64,000 nucleotides of DNA, taken from the NCBI RefSeq assembly GCF_018141185.1, contig NZ_CP058560.1, forward strand, positions 1,879,501 to 1,943,500, given 5' to 3'. Position 1 is the first letter of the stretch, and each line of letters begins with the position of its first letter. The translations under genes and the position numbers were made by a program. The notes beneath the pieces were generated by a model. The model did no database searches, was not told where the DNA came from, and saw only the letters and a list, made by a program, of their open reading frames with translations. Positions 49,190 through 58,824 of this stretch are shown one piece after another. Source of the DNA: Methanobacterium alkalithermotolerans. Lineage in GTDB: Archaea > Methanobacteriota > Methanobacteria > Methanobacteriales > Methanobacteriaceae.

Positions 49190-50212
49190 ATGACATGCAG
49201 TGTTTTAGTTGGTGGAGGATGGGGTGATGAAGGTAAAGGCAAGTGTATTACTTACCTTTGCTATAATGATAAACCGGATATCATAGCCCGGGCTGGAGTA
49301 GGCCCTAATGCAGGACATTCGGTAGAATTCAATGGAGAAAAATATGGGTTGAGGCTCACTCCTTCCGGATTTATGCATGAAGATGCCCGGCTTTTAATTG
49401 GAGCAGGAGTACTGGTGGACCCTAATGTATTCCATCATGAACTTGATTATTTAAATAAATATAATGTTAAAAATAGAACTTTCGCTGATTACCGCTGTGC
49501 AATCATAGAAGAAAAACATAAAGAGAGAGATCAAGCCTCTGATTATCTATCCAAAAAAATTGGAAGTACTGGAACAGGCTGTGGCCCGGCTAACTCTGAT
49601 AGAGTAATGAGGGTGGCTAAAATGGCAGGTCAAGTCCCAGAAATGGAGGGATATACGGCGGATGTTCCACTGGAAATAAATAAAGCACTGGATGATGAAA
49701 AAGATGTTTTTATTGAAGGTTCCCAGGGCTTTGGATTATCTCTCTACTATGGTACCTATCCTTTTGTAACCAGTAAGGATACCACCGCCAGCACTGCTGC
49801 AGCTGATGTAGGGGTGGGACCCACCCGTATTGATGAAGTTATTGTGGTATTCAAATCATACATAACCAGGGTAGGCGAAGGACCATTTAAAACTGAGATT
49901 AATCAAGAAAAAGCAGAAAAAATGGGATTAGAGGAATATGGTACCGTCACCGGACGAAGAAGAAGAGTGGGACTATTTGATATGGATATGGCCCGGGAAT
50001 CATGCATGATAAATGGGGCTACTCAGATTGCTTTAACCTGCGTGGACAGACTATTTCCGCAATGTGAGAGGACCCGGGATTATTCCAGCCTTTCTCCAGA
50101 AATTAAGAAATTTATTGATGAAATTGAAGGAGAAACTGGAGTTCCAGTTACCATTGTTTCCACTGGACCTGATTTAGTGGATACTATAGATTTAAGGGAC
50201 GAACTCCTTTAA
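49190..50212 (+). CDS. purA: Adenylosuccinate synthetase, short archaeal form
   Basis: A 340-residue enzyme that makes adenylosuccinate from IMP, aspartate and GTP in AMP synthesis. The P-loop GGGWGDEGKGK is at about 9-19, with GAGVGPNAGHSVEFNG and TVTGRRRRVGLFDMD further on. Archaeal PurA proteins are about 90 residues shorter than bacterial ones and this length fits. AAGGAG precedes the ATG. It is a single gene. Confidence 0.97.
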   Translation: MTCSVLVGGGWGDEGKGKCITYLCYNDKPDIIARAGVGPNAGHSVEFNGEKYGLRLTPSGFMHEDARLLIGAGVLVDPNVFHHELDYLNKYNVKNRTFADYRCAIIEEKHKERDQASDYLSKKIGSTGTGCGPANSDRVMRVAKMAGQVPEMEGYTADVPLEINKALDDEKDVFIEGSQGFGLSLYYGTYPFVTSKDTTASTAAADVGVGPTRIDEVIVVFKSYITRVGEGPFKTEINQEKAEKMGLEEYGTVTGRRRRVGLFDMDMARESCMINGATQIALTCVDRLFPQCERTRDYSSLSPEIKKFIDEIEGETGVPVTIVSTGPDLVDTIDLRDELL

Positions 50213-50286
50213 ATTTATTTTAATTCTTTTTAATTTTTCAGGTAATTATATCTTTTTTTTTAAACCTTTATTATTAAAAATAATAT

Positions 50287-51036
50287 TTAAATTTCATGAT
50301 TCCAGAACTGATTCAAGGTGCCGTATTGTCCCTGGCGGATGCTCTCTTTTACAAAACTATCTGCTTGTTTTAGGGCTTTTTCTAAATCAAATCCCTTAAC
50401 CAGGTAAGCTGTTACAGCTGCTGAAAAAGAACAACCACTGCCATGGGTGTTATTACTTTCTATTAATTCTCCCTGGAAAATTTCCACTTTACCATTAAAA
50501 AAAATGTTATTTCCTTCCAGATGCCCCCCGGTTACTACCACGTCACAATATTTACCTATCTTCCGGGCGGCTTTAATAGCATCATCTTTATTTTTAATAG
50601 GGGTTCCGGATAATATTTCTGCTTCAGGAATGTTAGGGGTTACCAGGATTGATTTTTTTAAAAGATATTTTTTCAGAGAATCTGCCAAACCCTGCCGGGA
50701 TAGTTTACCCCCTGATCCGGCCACCATAACCGGATCCACCACCATTTTAAGCTGGTATTCTTTTACCTTTTTAGCTAGAGAACGAATTATATCCGGTGAA
50801 TAAAGCATTCCCGTTTTTCCAAAAATAATATCTGCATCTTCCATAACCAGGTCTATCTGCTCTTCTATAAATTCAGGGCTAATGGGATATATCCCGGATA
50901 CTCTTTTAGCATTTTGAGCAGTAAGGGCAGTTATAACCCCGGTTCCATATACTCCTAATGCAGAAAAAGTTTTAATATCATTTAATATTCCCGCACCAGC
51001 TGAAGGGTCATATCCTGCTATAGAAATGGCAATCAT
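50287..51036 (-). CDS. thiD: Hydroxymethylpyrimidine/phosphomethylpyrimidine kinase
   Basis: A 249-residue ribokinase-fold enzyme of thiamine synthesis. It starts MIAISIAGYDPSAGAGILNDIKTFSALGVYGTGVITALTAQN, the ThiD signature, and has VVDPVMVAGSGGKL and the C-terminal NTHGSGCSFSAAVTAYL anion-hole motif. It lacks the ThiN/ThiP domain fused in some archaea. It overlaps cofC by four bases. Confidence 0.95.
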   Translation of the reverse strand: MIAISIAGYDPSAGAGILNDIKTFSALGVYGTGVITALTAQNAKRVSGIYPISPEFIEEQIDLVMEDADIIFGKTGMLYSPDIIRSLAKKVKEYQLKMVVDPVMVAGSGGKLSRQGLADSLKKYLLKKSILVTPNIPEAEILSGTPIKNKDDAIKAARKIGKYCDVVVTGGHLEGNNIFFNGKVEIFQGELIESNNTHGSGCSFSAAVTAYLVKGFDLEKALKQADSFVKESIRQGQYGTLNQFWNHEI

Positions 51037-51710
51037 AATATCTCACGACGAATTTCTAATCTATCTGATCCCCGGTGGGGATTAACACTTAAGGGGATTT
51101 TATTTAAGAATTCCCGGGTATGGGTACCTTCCCCATGCAATATAATTTCACCTAAATCTTCGGCAGTATTAACATCCAGAGATAAATAAAAGGAGTCATA
51201 GATCTCATAACTCAAATCCTTCCTATTTGCTTCTTTAATGTGCTCAAAGAAGCTGTAATCCCCAAATTTTAATTCCATATCTCCTGGCTTGAAAAGTAAT
51301 GCATTTGTTCCTCCGCCTTTTGCAGGGGCAATTACCATGTCATACTTATTAGACTGGTTAATAAAATTTTGGGGCTGAGCTTTTCCTATAAGGGGGATGT
51401 CTGAAGGAGTGATTAGCACCTTATGACATTCAGGGGCACACCATTCCATAGCCTGGTTTAGAGCACCATTCAAATCAGTCTGACCTTTTTCCTGCAGTAT
51501 ACTGATTCCTAAATCATAGGCAAAATCCAGAACATCCTCATCTGCACTTATAACCACTACCTCACTAACCAGGTCCTTTAAACTATTACTCACATCGGTT
51601 AGCATGGCTTTTAGAATACCTTCTCGTTCTGAAGGGGATAAAGTAGGGGATAAACGTGTTTTCGCATGAGAAAATCGTGATACTGGTATTATGGCATACA
51701 ATTTTTCCAT
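51033..51710 (-). CDS. cofC: 2-phospho-L-lactate guanylyltransferase
   Basis: A 225-residue nucleotidyltransferase for coenzyme F420 synthesis, making lactyl-2-diphosphoguanosine from 2-phospholactate and GTP. YAIIPVSRFSHAKTRLSPTLSPSEREGILKAML is the N-terminal signature, followed by VLITPSDIPLI with the metal-binding Asp and MVIAPAKGGGTNALLF. It lies in the proS-thiD cluster with coupled translation to thiD. Confidence 0.95.
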   Translation of the reverse strand: MEKLYAIIPVSRFSHAKTRLSPTLSPSEREGILKAMLTDVSNSLKDLVSEVVVISADEDVLDFAYDLGISILQEKGQTDLNGALNQAMEWCAPECHKVLITPSDIPLIGKAQPQNFINQSNKYDMVIAPAKGGGTNALLFKPGDMELKFGDYSFFEHIKEANRKDLSYEIYDSFYLSLDVNTAEDLGEIILHGEGTHTREFLNKIPLSVNPHRGSDRLEIRREIL

Positions 51711-51761
51711 ATTAGATCTCCTGCATAATAAAAGTTAATATATTTAATTTTTTCATTAATT

Positions 51762-52451
51762 TCAAATTCCAATGAATTCACTTATTATTCCTGAAATCTG
51801 ATCCCACCAACTTTTAGGGGGATTCATAAGGTTTGTATTGGTACTTATATTGCCCATATCGTTTTCTGTAAGATTAAACTGAGTCATAACTTCTATTTTG
51901 GATGTTGATATATTATTCTGGAGTTCAAAAGAAGATATGCCTTGTTTTCTACTCAGGGAAAGAGCTTCCCCTTCATAAATATTCACTTCACCATCACTTA
52001 CCAAAATCCATATTTTTAACTGGGTTTTAAAGGCTTCAGCAGGGTTTTGTGGATTGGAATTACTTATTAAATCCATAATCAGTTGAGGGGCTTTTGTAGA
52101 AACTGCCAGCTCTGCTTCTTCCTGAGCATTGGTTTCTGGTTCAATGCAGTAAGCCAAGACAGTCCCGTTATTTTGGGGTGATATAATTTCTTCTCTGGCA
52201 ATAACCAGATCTTCTGAAGAATTACTGATTAGAGTATAACCTTTTTCAACTTTAATGGCCTCTTCACCTTTATTAACAATGGTCACTTCATGGGGAACAG
52301 ATCCCGCTGGTGTTTTTTGGATTATGGTAATAGTGCCAGCAGCATAAGCTTGCTCAATATCTAATTCTTGATTAGATAAAAAATTTAAGGATCCAAAGAC
52401 CCCGGCAAATAAAAATATGGCCATTACCACTAAAACTACCCTGAAATTCAT
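51762..52451 (-). CDS. Membrane-anchored extracellular protein, function unknown
   Basis: A 229-residue protein with one N-terminal membrane helix (VVLVVMAIFLFAGVFGSL) and a beta-rich domain outside the cell (TITIIQKTPAGSVPHEVTIVNKG, then YTLISNSSEDLVIA). It ends in an amphipathic stretch (WWDQISGIISEFIGI). It begins nine bases after proS and is likely in the same operon. I recognise no family. Confidence 0.6.
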   Translation of the reverse strand: MNFRVVLVVMAIFLFAGVFGSLNFLSNQELDIEQAYAAGTITIIQKTPAGSVPHEVTIVNKGEEAIKVEKGYTLISNSSEDLVIAREEIISPQNNGTVLAYCIEPETNAQEEAELAVSTKAPQLIMDLISNSNPQNPAEAFKTQLKIWILVSDGEVNIYEGEALSLSRKQGISSFELQNNISTSKIEVMTQFNLTENDMGNISTNTNLMNPPKSWWDQISGIISEFIGI

Positions 52452-52460
52452 AATTTTCCT

Positions 52461-53861
52461 CTAATAGGTTCTTGCCAGTAAAGCTCGACAGGTTGCTTTA
52501 CTGCTGCAGTGGAAACAGACACCACCGTCTTCTTCTTTTTGAACACCTAATATGTCTACTCTAATTTTCTCTTCGATTTCTTTACCGCATTCTTCATTAC
52601 CGCACCAGTCAAAGGAGATAACTCCTTTATTATTTTCTATTTCGTCCCGGGCTTCTTCCAATCCTTCAACCGGACGGATATTAGAATTCATTTTGGCCCA
52701 GGCTTTTTCTTTCATATGGGATGTGATGGATTTAAGGGTGTTTTCTACTTCATCACAGATATTATCTAAATTAGCACTGAATTTTTCCCCATTATCTCTT
52801 CTGGATAGTACTGCACTATTTTTTTCTAGATCTCTAGGCCCTATTTCAATCCGGAGGGGCACTCCCCTCATTTCCCACTCATAATATTTTTTACCTGCCC
52901 GGATATCCCTATCATCCAGGTGAACCCGGAATCCTTCTTTTTCCAGTGAAGATTTTAAACTTCTGCATTTTTCTAAAACTTCCTCACCCTTCTTTTTGAA
53001 GATTATAGGCACAATAACTATTTGTTTTGGGGAAACAGCAGGAGGTAAACAAAGTCCTGAGTCGTCTCCATGAATACCAATAACAGAGGCTATAACTCTA
53101 TCAGATAGCCCATAACAGGTCTGATATCCCAATTTGTGATCCCCTTCTGGATTTTCAAAAGTTATTTCAAAGGTTTTAGCAAAGGTCTGTCCCAGATTAT
53201 GCACCGTTCCAATTTGCAGGCTTTTACCATCAGGCATTATGGTGTCAAAGGCCATGGTGTAATCTGCTCCCGGGAACTTATCCCACACCGGGCGCCGGGT
53301 AATTACATAGGGCAGGGCCAGCATATCAAAATATTCTTTATATATTTCAATTGCTTTTTCAACCTGCTCTTCTGCTTCCTTCCGGGTTGAATGAACAGTA
53401 TGGGCCTCAGTAAAGGTAGTTATTTCCCTTACCCTGATTAGGGGGCGGGTGTGCTTGGTCTCATAACGGAAGGTATTAACGGTCTGATAAACTTTAAGGG
53501 GTAAATCAGTATGGGAACGTACCCACAAGGCGAACATGGGATACATTGCAGTTTCACTGGTTGGCCTTAAAGCGAGTTTTTGATTAAGTTCAGTTAAACC
53601 TCCGTGGGTAATCCAATAAACTTCATCCTCAAATCCCTTAACATGAATTCCTTCTTTAGCCAATTCACCTTCAGGGATTAAAAGAGGGAATAATACTTCA
53701 TCATGATCTCTATCTAAAATGTTTTTTAGAATATTCAAAATTTCTTTCCTTAATTGGAATCCATGGGGAAGCCAAACATGCATACCTTTAACTGGATAAC
53801 GGGAGTCTATTATTTCTGCTTCCTCTAAAATATCGTGAAACCATTCACTGAAATCTGTCAT
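52461..53861 (-). CDS. proS: Prolyl-tRNA synthetase, archaeal type
   Basis: A 466-residue class IIa synthetase. Motif 2 appears in TFRYETKHTRPLIRVREITTFTEAHT, motif 3 in YGLSDRVIASVIGIHGDDSGL, and the start FSEWFHDILEEAEIIDSRYPVKGMHVWLPHG fits the archaeal/eukaryotic type. The C-terminal part holds four cysteines (CGNEEC, CFHC...C) for the zinc-binding domain of this type. It leads the operon with the membrane protein, cofC and thiD. Confidence 0.97.
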   Translation of the reverse strand: MTDFSEWFHDILEEAEIIDSRYPVKGMHVWLPHGFQLRKEILNILKNILDRDHDEVLFPLLIPEGELAKEGIHVKGFEDEVYWITHGGLTELNQKLALRPTSETAMYPMFALWVRSHTDLPLKVYQTVNTFRYETKHTRPLIRVREITTFTEAHTVHSTRKEAEEQVEKAIEIYKEYFDMLALPYVITRRPVWDKFPGADYTMAFDTIMPDGKSLQIGTVHNLGQTFAKTFEITFENPEGDHKLGYQTCYGLSDRVIASVIGIHGDDSGLCLPPAVSPKQIVIVPIIFKKKGEEVLEKCRSLKSSLEKEGFRVHLDDRDIRAGKKYYEWEMRGVPLRIEIGPRDLEKNSAVLSRRDNGEKFSANLDNICDEVENTLKSITSHMKEKAWAKMNSNIRPVEGLEEARDEIENNKGVISFDWCGNEECGKEIEEKIRVDILGVQKEEDGGVCFHCSSKATCRALLARTY

Positions 53862-54210
53862 TTTTTCACCGTGATTTGCTGTAATAAACTTGTAAATATA
53901 ACTAATTGATTTATAGGGTTTTAATAATAAATATTTATAATATAAATTTATTTAAAACAAGACTTTTTTCTTTACTATTTTTCTATTTGAAATATGGATA
54001 AATGTAGAGGTCTGTACTTAATATTATTCTACAAATTAACCAGATTTAATCATTATAATTAGTTAAATGATATTCAAATATATAATCTACTAATTTGATT
54101 AAATCTATAAATTTATGGGCATAGAAAAATTTTAAATCCAAAATTACTTTATTCAGGGTATTTAAAAATATATTGATATTTATTAAGATATTTACTTCAG
54201 GAAAGATAAA
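53862..54210. other. Divergent intergenic region (proS / egsA)
   Basis: A 349-bp AT-rich stretch holding both promoters. An 11-bp inverted repeat AGATTTAATCA/TGATTAAATCT is present at 54042-54052 and 54096-54106 with 43 bases between. No ORF or RNA gene is supported. Confidence 0.4.
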
Positions 54211-55254
54211 ATGGATTCTAAGAAAATTCAACTACCACGGGAAATTCATACCGGAGCGGGGGTCATAGGCAAGACAGGAGAAATATGCCGTGATTTAAGA
54301 TTCAAAGGTAAAGTTCTGGTGGTTAGCGGACCAAAAACCCTTAAAATTGGCGGAGAAAAGGCTATTGAAAGTTTACAAAATGCAGGTTTTGAGGTAGATG
54401 CCTTTAAAATTAGTGAAGCATCTCAAAAATCAGTAAGGGAAATACAAAACCAATTAGATGGAGCATCACTGGTTTTAGGTGTCGGTGGAGGCAAGGTGAT
54501 TGATGTGGCCAAACTAGCCTCCACTAAATCAAATTTGCATTTTATAAGCATCCCCACGGCTGCTTCCCACGATGGAATTGCTTCTCCCCGTGCTTCTATA
54601 AAAGATAAAAATGGAACCGTCTCTCTTGAAGCACAATCCCCTATTGGGGTAATTGCAGATACTGAAATTATAAGTAAGGCTCCCTTTAAATTATTGGCTG
54701 CAGGATGTGGGGATATTGTATCCAATTATACTGCTATTCTTGATTGGAAATTAGCTAATCGCCTTTTAAATGAAAATTATAGTGAATCTGCCTCAGCTTT
54801 ATCTTTAATGACTGCTAAACTAATAATTGAATCGGCTGATGCAATTAAAGAAGGTCTGGAGAAAAGTGCCAAGCTGGTGGCTAAATCCCTGATAAGTAGC
54901 GGGATTGCCATATCCATTGCTGGAACTAGTAGGCCTGCTAGCGGATCTGAACATAAATTCAGCCATGCTCTGGATGAAGTGGCCCCTAAACCAGCTTTAC
55001 ATGGAGAACAGTGTGGAGTGGGCACCATAATGATGATGCACCTCCATGGAGGAGACTGGGAATTTATACGGGACACTCTAAAAAAAATGAAGGCCCCCAC
55101 CACTGCTTATGAATTGGGAATTGATCCAGAACACATTATAGATGCTTTAACCACAGCTCACAAAATCCGGGAAGATAGATATACTATTTTAGGTGACAGG
55201 GGTTTAACCCGGGAAGCAGCAGAGAGTCTGGCTACTAAAACGGAAGTGATTTAA
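54211..55254 (+). CDS. egsA: sn-glycerol-1-phosphate dehydrogenase
   Basis: A 347-residue enzyme that reduces dihydroxyacetone phosphate to glycerol-1-phosphate, the backbone of archaeal lipids. GVGGGKVIDVAKLAS is the NAD(P)H-binding part and IPTAASHDGIASPRASI the family signature, with metal ligands in ALHGEQCGVGTIMMMHLHGG. Length and motifs fit the archaeal EgsA family. Its stop overlaps the next start by one base. Confidence 0.97.
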   Translation: MDSKKIQLPREIHTGAGVIGKTGEICRDLRFKGKVLVVSGPKTLKIGGEKAIESLQNAGFEVDAFKISEASQKSVREIQNQLDGASLVLGVGGGKVIDVAKLASTKSNLHFISIPTAASHDGIASPRASIKDKNGTVSLEAQSPIGVIADTEIISKAPFKLLAAGCGDIVSNYTAILDWKLANRLLNENYSESASALSLMTAKLIIESADAIKEGLEKSAKLVAKSLISSGIAISIAGTSRPASGSEHKFSHALDEVAPKPALHGEQCGVGTIMMMHLHGGDWEFIRDTLKKMKAPTTAYELGIDPEHIIDALTTAHKIREDRYTILGDRGLTREAAESLATKTEVI

Positions 55255-55685
55255 TGATAACACTTATTGGTGATAAACTTGCACAAAAGGGATTGATTTT
55301 TCAGTACATAGGGCCAGCAGAAGAATGTCTTAAATGTAGATTTAAAGGAACCTGTACAGATTCTCTGGAAAAAGGAAGGATGTATATCATTAAAGATGTT
55401 AAAAATGCACAACAAAAGTGCAATATACATGAGACGAATAAAGTAAAGGTTGTAGAAGTAGAAAAAGCCCATATAAAATCACTGGTTGATACAAAAAGTG
55501 CTTTTGAAGGATCAATAGTTTCTTTAAACCCTCCTATGTGTGATGAAGATTGTCAAATGCATGAATTATGTTTTCCTGAAGGATTAAAGGTTAATGATAA
55601 GTGCAAAATTATAAAAAATTTAGGAAAAGCAGATAAAAAATGCTTAAAAGGATATAATCTAAGTAAAGTCCTTTTAAAATGCTAG
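55254..55685 (+). CDS. UPF0179 family protein
   Basis: A 143-residue cysteine-rich archaeal protein. Cysteines cluster at ECLKCRFKGTC, CNIH, MCDEDCQMHELC and KCLKG. They probably bind zinc or an Fe-S cluster. The start overlaps the egsA stop (TAATG), so the two are coupled. Function unknown. Confidence 0.9.
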   Translation: MITLIGDKLAQKGLIFQYIGPAEECLKCRFKGTCTDSLEKGRMYIIKDVKNAQQKCNIHETNKVKVVEVEKAHIKSLVDTKSAFEGSIVSLNPPMCDEDCQMHELCFPEGLKVNDKCKIIKNLGKADKKCLKGYNLSKVLLKC

Positions 55686-55731
55686 CTAATTTTTAAAATA
55701 TTTAATATTATAATAGATCGGAGATTATAAC

Positions 55732-56406
55732 ATGAATTTAAAACAGATGGCAGGCTATGAAGCCGCCCTTGAAATAAAAAATGGACAGATTGTAGGCCTG
55801 GGAACCGGCTCCACCACCCATTACTTTATTGAAAAATTAGGTATTAGAATAAAAGAAGAAGAACTGGACATAATGGGCATACCCACCTCTTATCAATCCT
55901 TTTTTTTAGCAAGAGATTCCCATATACCCATCACTACCTTAGATGAACATGATGTGGATATTGCCGTGGATGGAGCAGATGAAGTTGATCCTGATTTAAA
56001 TTTAATAAAGGGAGGGGGCGCTGCCCACACCCTGGAAAAGATAGTGGATTATGCAGCAGATAAATTCCTGGTCATTGTAGATGATTCCAAGATGGTTACT
56101 AAGCTGGGCCAAACGCCGGTACCCCTGGAAGTGATACCCTCCTCCAGTCGCATGGTTCTAAATATTTTAAAAGAATCAGGTGCTTCACCTCAAATCAGGA
56201 TGGCCCAGATGAAAGATGGCCCGGTGGTCACAGACCACGGTAACTTTGTTATTGATGCGGATTTTGGCCTCTTGGAGGATGCTTCTAAATTAGAAAAAGA
56301 ACTAAACTCCATACCGGGTGTGGTGGAAAACGGGATTTTTTCCAATGTGGTGGATATGGTAATAGTCGGTAGTGATGAGGGTGTTAAGAAAATAAGACCA
56401 GTATAG
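55732..56406 (+). CDS. rpiA: Ribose-5-phosphate isomerase A
   Basis: A 224-residue enzyme that interconverts ribose-5-phosphate and ribulose-5-phosphate. GLGTGSTTHYFIEKLG, GIPTSYQS, DIAVDGADEVDPDLNLIKGGGAAHTLEKIV and DDSKMV are the family motifs, with the catalytic Glu in the last of them. It follows UPF0179 by 46 bases and is probably in the egsA unit. Confidence 0.96.
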   Translation: MNLKQMAGYEAALEIKNGQIVGLGTGSTTHYFIEKLGIRIKEEELDIMGIPTSYQSFFLARDSHIPITTLDEHDVDIAVDGADEVDPDLNLIKGGGAAHTLEKIVDYAADKFLVIVDDSKMVTKLGQTPVPLEVIPSSSRMVLNILKESGASPQIRMAQMKDGPVVTDHGNFVIDADFGLLEDASKLEKELNSIPGVVENGIFSNVVDMVIVGSDEGVKKIRPV

Positions 56407-56518
56407 GGATATTCAGCATAAAATACATTTAAACAAACTGGTAGTTAAAAATCTCAATAATTATTTTTTTATTTATTTTAACCTGGCTTTTAAACATATT
56501 TTATAATACAGAAATAAT

Positions 56519-56725
56519 TTATATGGTAACAGTAACGATGTGTAGCTGAGGTATAATCACTGAAGTTTTACCTTTCCCACCTCTTAATTTTAGTTCTAAA
56601 AGTAAATAATCAGTTTCCACTCTTTTTAACTCACCATAATAAGTTTTACCGGTAATAAGAGTTATGCTTAAATAATCCCCTTGAGCAGATTTCAGGGTTT
56701 CTCTTAGATCAGAGCCGCACTTCAT
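56519..56725 (-). CDS. Small Sm-like protein
   Basis: A 68-residue protein. GDYLSITLITGKTYYGELKRVETDYLLLELK is similar to an Sm1-type strand pattern, ending with VIIPQLHIVTVTI. TAGGAGGACCTG before the ATG is a strong ribosome site, so it is a true gene. Whether it binds RNA is not known; it may belong to another small beta-barrel family. Confidence 0.6.
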   Translation of the reverse strand: MKCGSDLRETLKSAQGDYLSITLITGKTYYGELKRVETDYLLLELKLRGGKGKTSVIIPQLHIVTVTI

Positions 56726-56847
56726 TCAGGTCCTCCTATAAATTAAGTAAATGTTAGTTTTTTCACTTATTAATTATTTTTCTATGGGGATGAAAAACTA
56801 ATAAAATTACCAGAAAATACTTTCATAATTTTAGTTTTCTAGAGCAT

Positions 56848-57162
56848 CTATATAGTGATTAAATGAATCAAATAACCGGTTAGAGCGGTTATTGCATTTA
56901 AAATAAATGATATAATAAATGCCCGGGTATATTTAATTTCAAATAATTTTTTTATTAAAAATCCCTCTCCTGTAAAAACCATCAACTCTACCATAAACCA
57001 GTTTTTTATAAAATAAATGTATAGCAAATTTGCCAAAGGCCAGGTGATACAGTTTATAAGGATTATGTACAGAAGACTTTTTTTAAGAGGAATTTTTATC
57101 ATAAACTGGATTAAAATAAATTCCAGAGCTATGGTTAAAAAAAATAAAAATAAATTGGGCAT
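56848..57162 (-). CDS. Small membrane protein
   Basis: A 104-residue protein with four hydrophobic segments (LFLFFLTIALEFILIQFMI, LLYIILINCITWPLANLLYIYF, LMVFTGEGFLI and AFIISFILNAITALTGYLI). AGGTAATC precedes the ATG. It begins 13 bases after the previous stop, so the two are cotranscribed. Function unknown. Confidence 0.65.
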   Translation of the reverse strand: MPNLFLFFLTIALEFILIQFMIKIPLKKSLLYIILINCITWPLANLLYIYFIKNWFMVELMVFTGEGFLIKKLFEIKYTRAFIISFILNAITALTGYLIHLITI

Positions 57163-57175
57163 GATTACCTGAAAT

Positions 57176-57796
57176 TTATTTTCTTTTCCAGATAATGAAT
57201 ATTATCGCTCCTAAAGCCAAAAGAGGCAACAATATATATAATAAATATTCACTAACTTCTGGGGCATTTAAGGGTTGGGGTATGTTTTCCTGGTTTTGGA
57301 AATCCATAACCTGCTGGGTACCATCAGTAAAGTAATATTTCATCTGTTTTTTAGAAATAATTAATTCAGTATCATTTAGAGAATCTATTTCCAGAATCAT
57401 AACTGCTTTTTCTAATTTATCTGACTCAGGAACTGTATCAAAAGTACCAGAAAGCTCCAGATTGGACTTTATTAATCGACTGTCATTTTGGAATAATGCA
57501 TTAATCTGGGAATCATCCTCATTTTCCAGTTCCACCGGATTAAATTCAGATTCAGGTAGGGCATAAATATAAACCATGCTTAATTTATAAAAACTAAATT
57601 CGCTGGAATTTAGAACTTCAAAAGAAGGGGAGGGAATACCATGGGCAAGGAAAAAATACTCCGGATAATTATCAATATTCTCGATTTGATAGTAAAGGGG
57701 AATCTCTTTAGTTCCCGGTTCAATAACATCCCCCCAACAGGGATTAGCAGCTAAAAGAAGTATACATAATAAACTAAAAACTAGAATTCTTTTCAT
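57176..57796 (-). CDS. Exported protein with C-terminal membrane anchor
   Basis: A 206-residue protein with a signal peptide (ILVFSLLCILLLAANPCWG), an extracellular domain of about 150 residues and one C-terminal membrane helix (LLYILLPLLALGAIIFIIW) followed by KRK. The plan suggests the main part lies outside the cell. It leads the two-gene unit with the small membrane protein. No family recognised. Confidence 0.7.
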   Translation of the reverse strand: MKRILVFSLLCILLLAANPCWGDVIEPGTKEIPLYYQIENIDNYPEYFFLAHGIPSPSFEVLNSSEFSFYKLSMVYIYALPESEFNPVELENEDDSQINALFQNDSRLIKSNLELSGTFDTVPESDKLEKAVMILEIDSLNDTELIISKKQMKYYFTDGTQQVMDFQNQENIPQPLNAPEVSEYLLYILLPLLALGAIIFIIWKRK

Positions 57797-57897
57797 GAAT
57801 ATTAATATTGCTCTGATGATTAATATATTTTTTCCTGGTTTCTGTGTCGGGACTTTTTACTTCAGGGGAACTTAAACTGAGTAGCAGGAACCATTAA

Positions 57898-58707
57898 CTA
57901 GTCATACCATATTTTTTTTAAAATAGCACTGACAAAAAATGCCACCCCTAATACCAGGACGATGGTGGCCCCTGATGCTAAATTAAATAAATAGGATAAC
58001 CACAGTCCTATGCTGGTTAGTATGATGCCCAGTATCACAGAAGTCATCATTAATTTAGGAATATTGTGAGTAAATTGGCGGCTTATTGCGGCGGGAATGG
58101 TTAAAAGAGCTATTATGAGTATAATTCCCACGGCTTTAATTAATACCACCACACTTAAAGCCACCAGCCCCAGCAGAATTATATAAATTAAGTGGGAAGG
58201 CACTCCCATTACTTCTGCAAATTCTTCATCAAAAGATATTGCGGCAAATTCCCGATAAAATAGTCCCACTGTTCCCAGAATAATTAAATCCAGCACCACC
58301 ATTATTAATAGATCCTGATAGGGAACCGTTAATATACTGCCAAAAAGGTAGCTGAAAAGATCAGGCGCATATCCTGGACTTAAATTGATAAAAATAATAC
58401 CCAGGGCCATTCCCACCGACCATAAAATCCCTATGGCAGTGTCTTCACTAATTTCTACCTTTTTACCTAAAGAACCCATCAATACAGCAGAAAACACACT
58501 AAATGGTATGGCACTCAAAACAGGGTTAATTCCCAGCAGATACCCCAGACCTATTCCTCCAAAAGCAGCGTGAGATATTCCTCCACTTATAAAAACTATT
58601 TTTTTAATCACCACATAAGTGCCCACCACACCACAGGATATACTTACCAGTATGGCGGCAATAAATGCATTTTGCATGAACTGATACTGCAAAAATTCCA
58701 GCATCAT
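57898..58707 (-). CDS. znuB: Metal ABC transporter permease (ZnuB-like)
   Basis: A 269-residue permease of the ABC-3 family with about eight hydrophobic segments. VIKKIVFISGGISHAAFGGIGLGYLLG is the signature start, and FDEEFAEVMGVPSHLIYIILLGLVALSVVVLIKAVGIILIIALL the later family part. It should form the channel for zinc or manganese. It is the last of the three ABC genes. Confidence 0.93.
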   Translation of the reverse strand: MMLEFLQYQFMQNAFIAAILVSISCGVVGTYVVIKKIVFISGGISHAAFGGIGLGYLLGINPVLSAIPFSVFSAVLMGSLGKKVEISEDTAIGILWSVGMALGIIFINLSPGYAPDLFSYLFGSILTVPYQDLLIMVVLDLIILGTVGLFYREFAAISFDEEFAEVMGVPSHLIYIILLGLVALSVVVLIKAVGIILIIALLTIPAAISRQFTHNIPKLMMTSVILGIILTSIGLWLSYLFNLASGATIVLVLGVAFFVSAILKKIWYD

Positions 58708-58824
58708 TCCCCACCTTTTTTAAAATAGTCCCGGCAGGGAAGCTTATGGTCATTATTCCTGCTTTTTTTCATAGGAGGTTTTCCTTTTAGTTAGTTTTTA
58801 GATTATAAAATCATTTTTATCAAA

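Noticed and set aside
54042..54106. 11-bp inverted repeat between proS and egsA
   Set aside because: The arms are AT-rich and 43 bases apart; in such DNA this may be chance and no regulator is adjacent.
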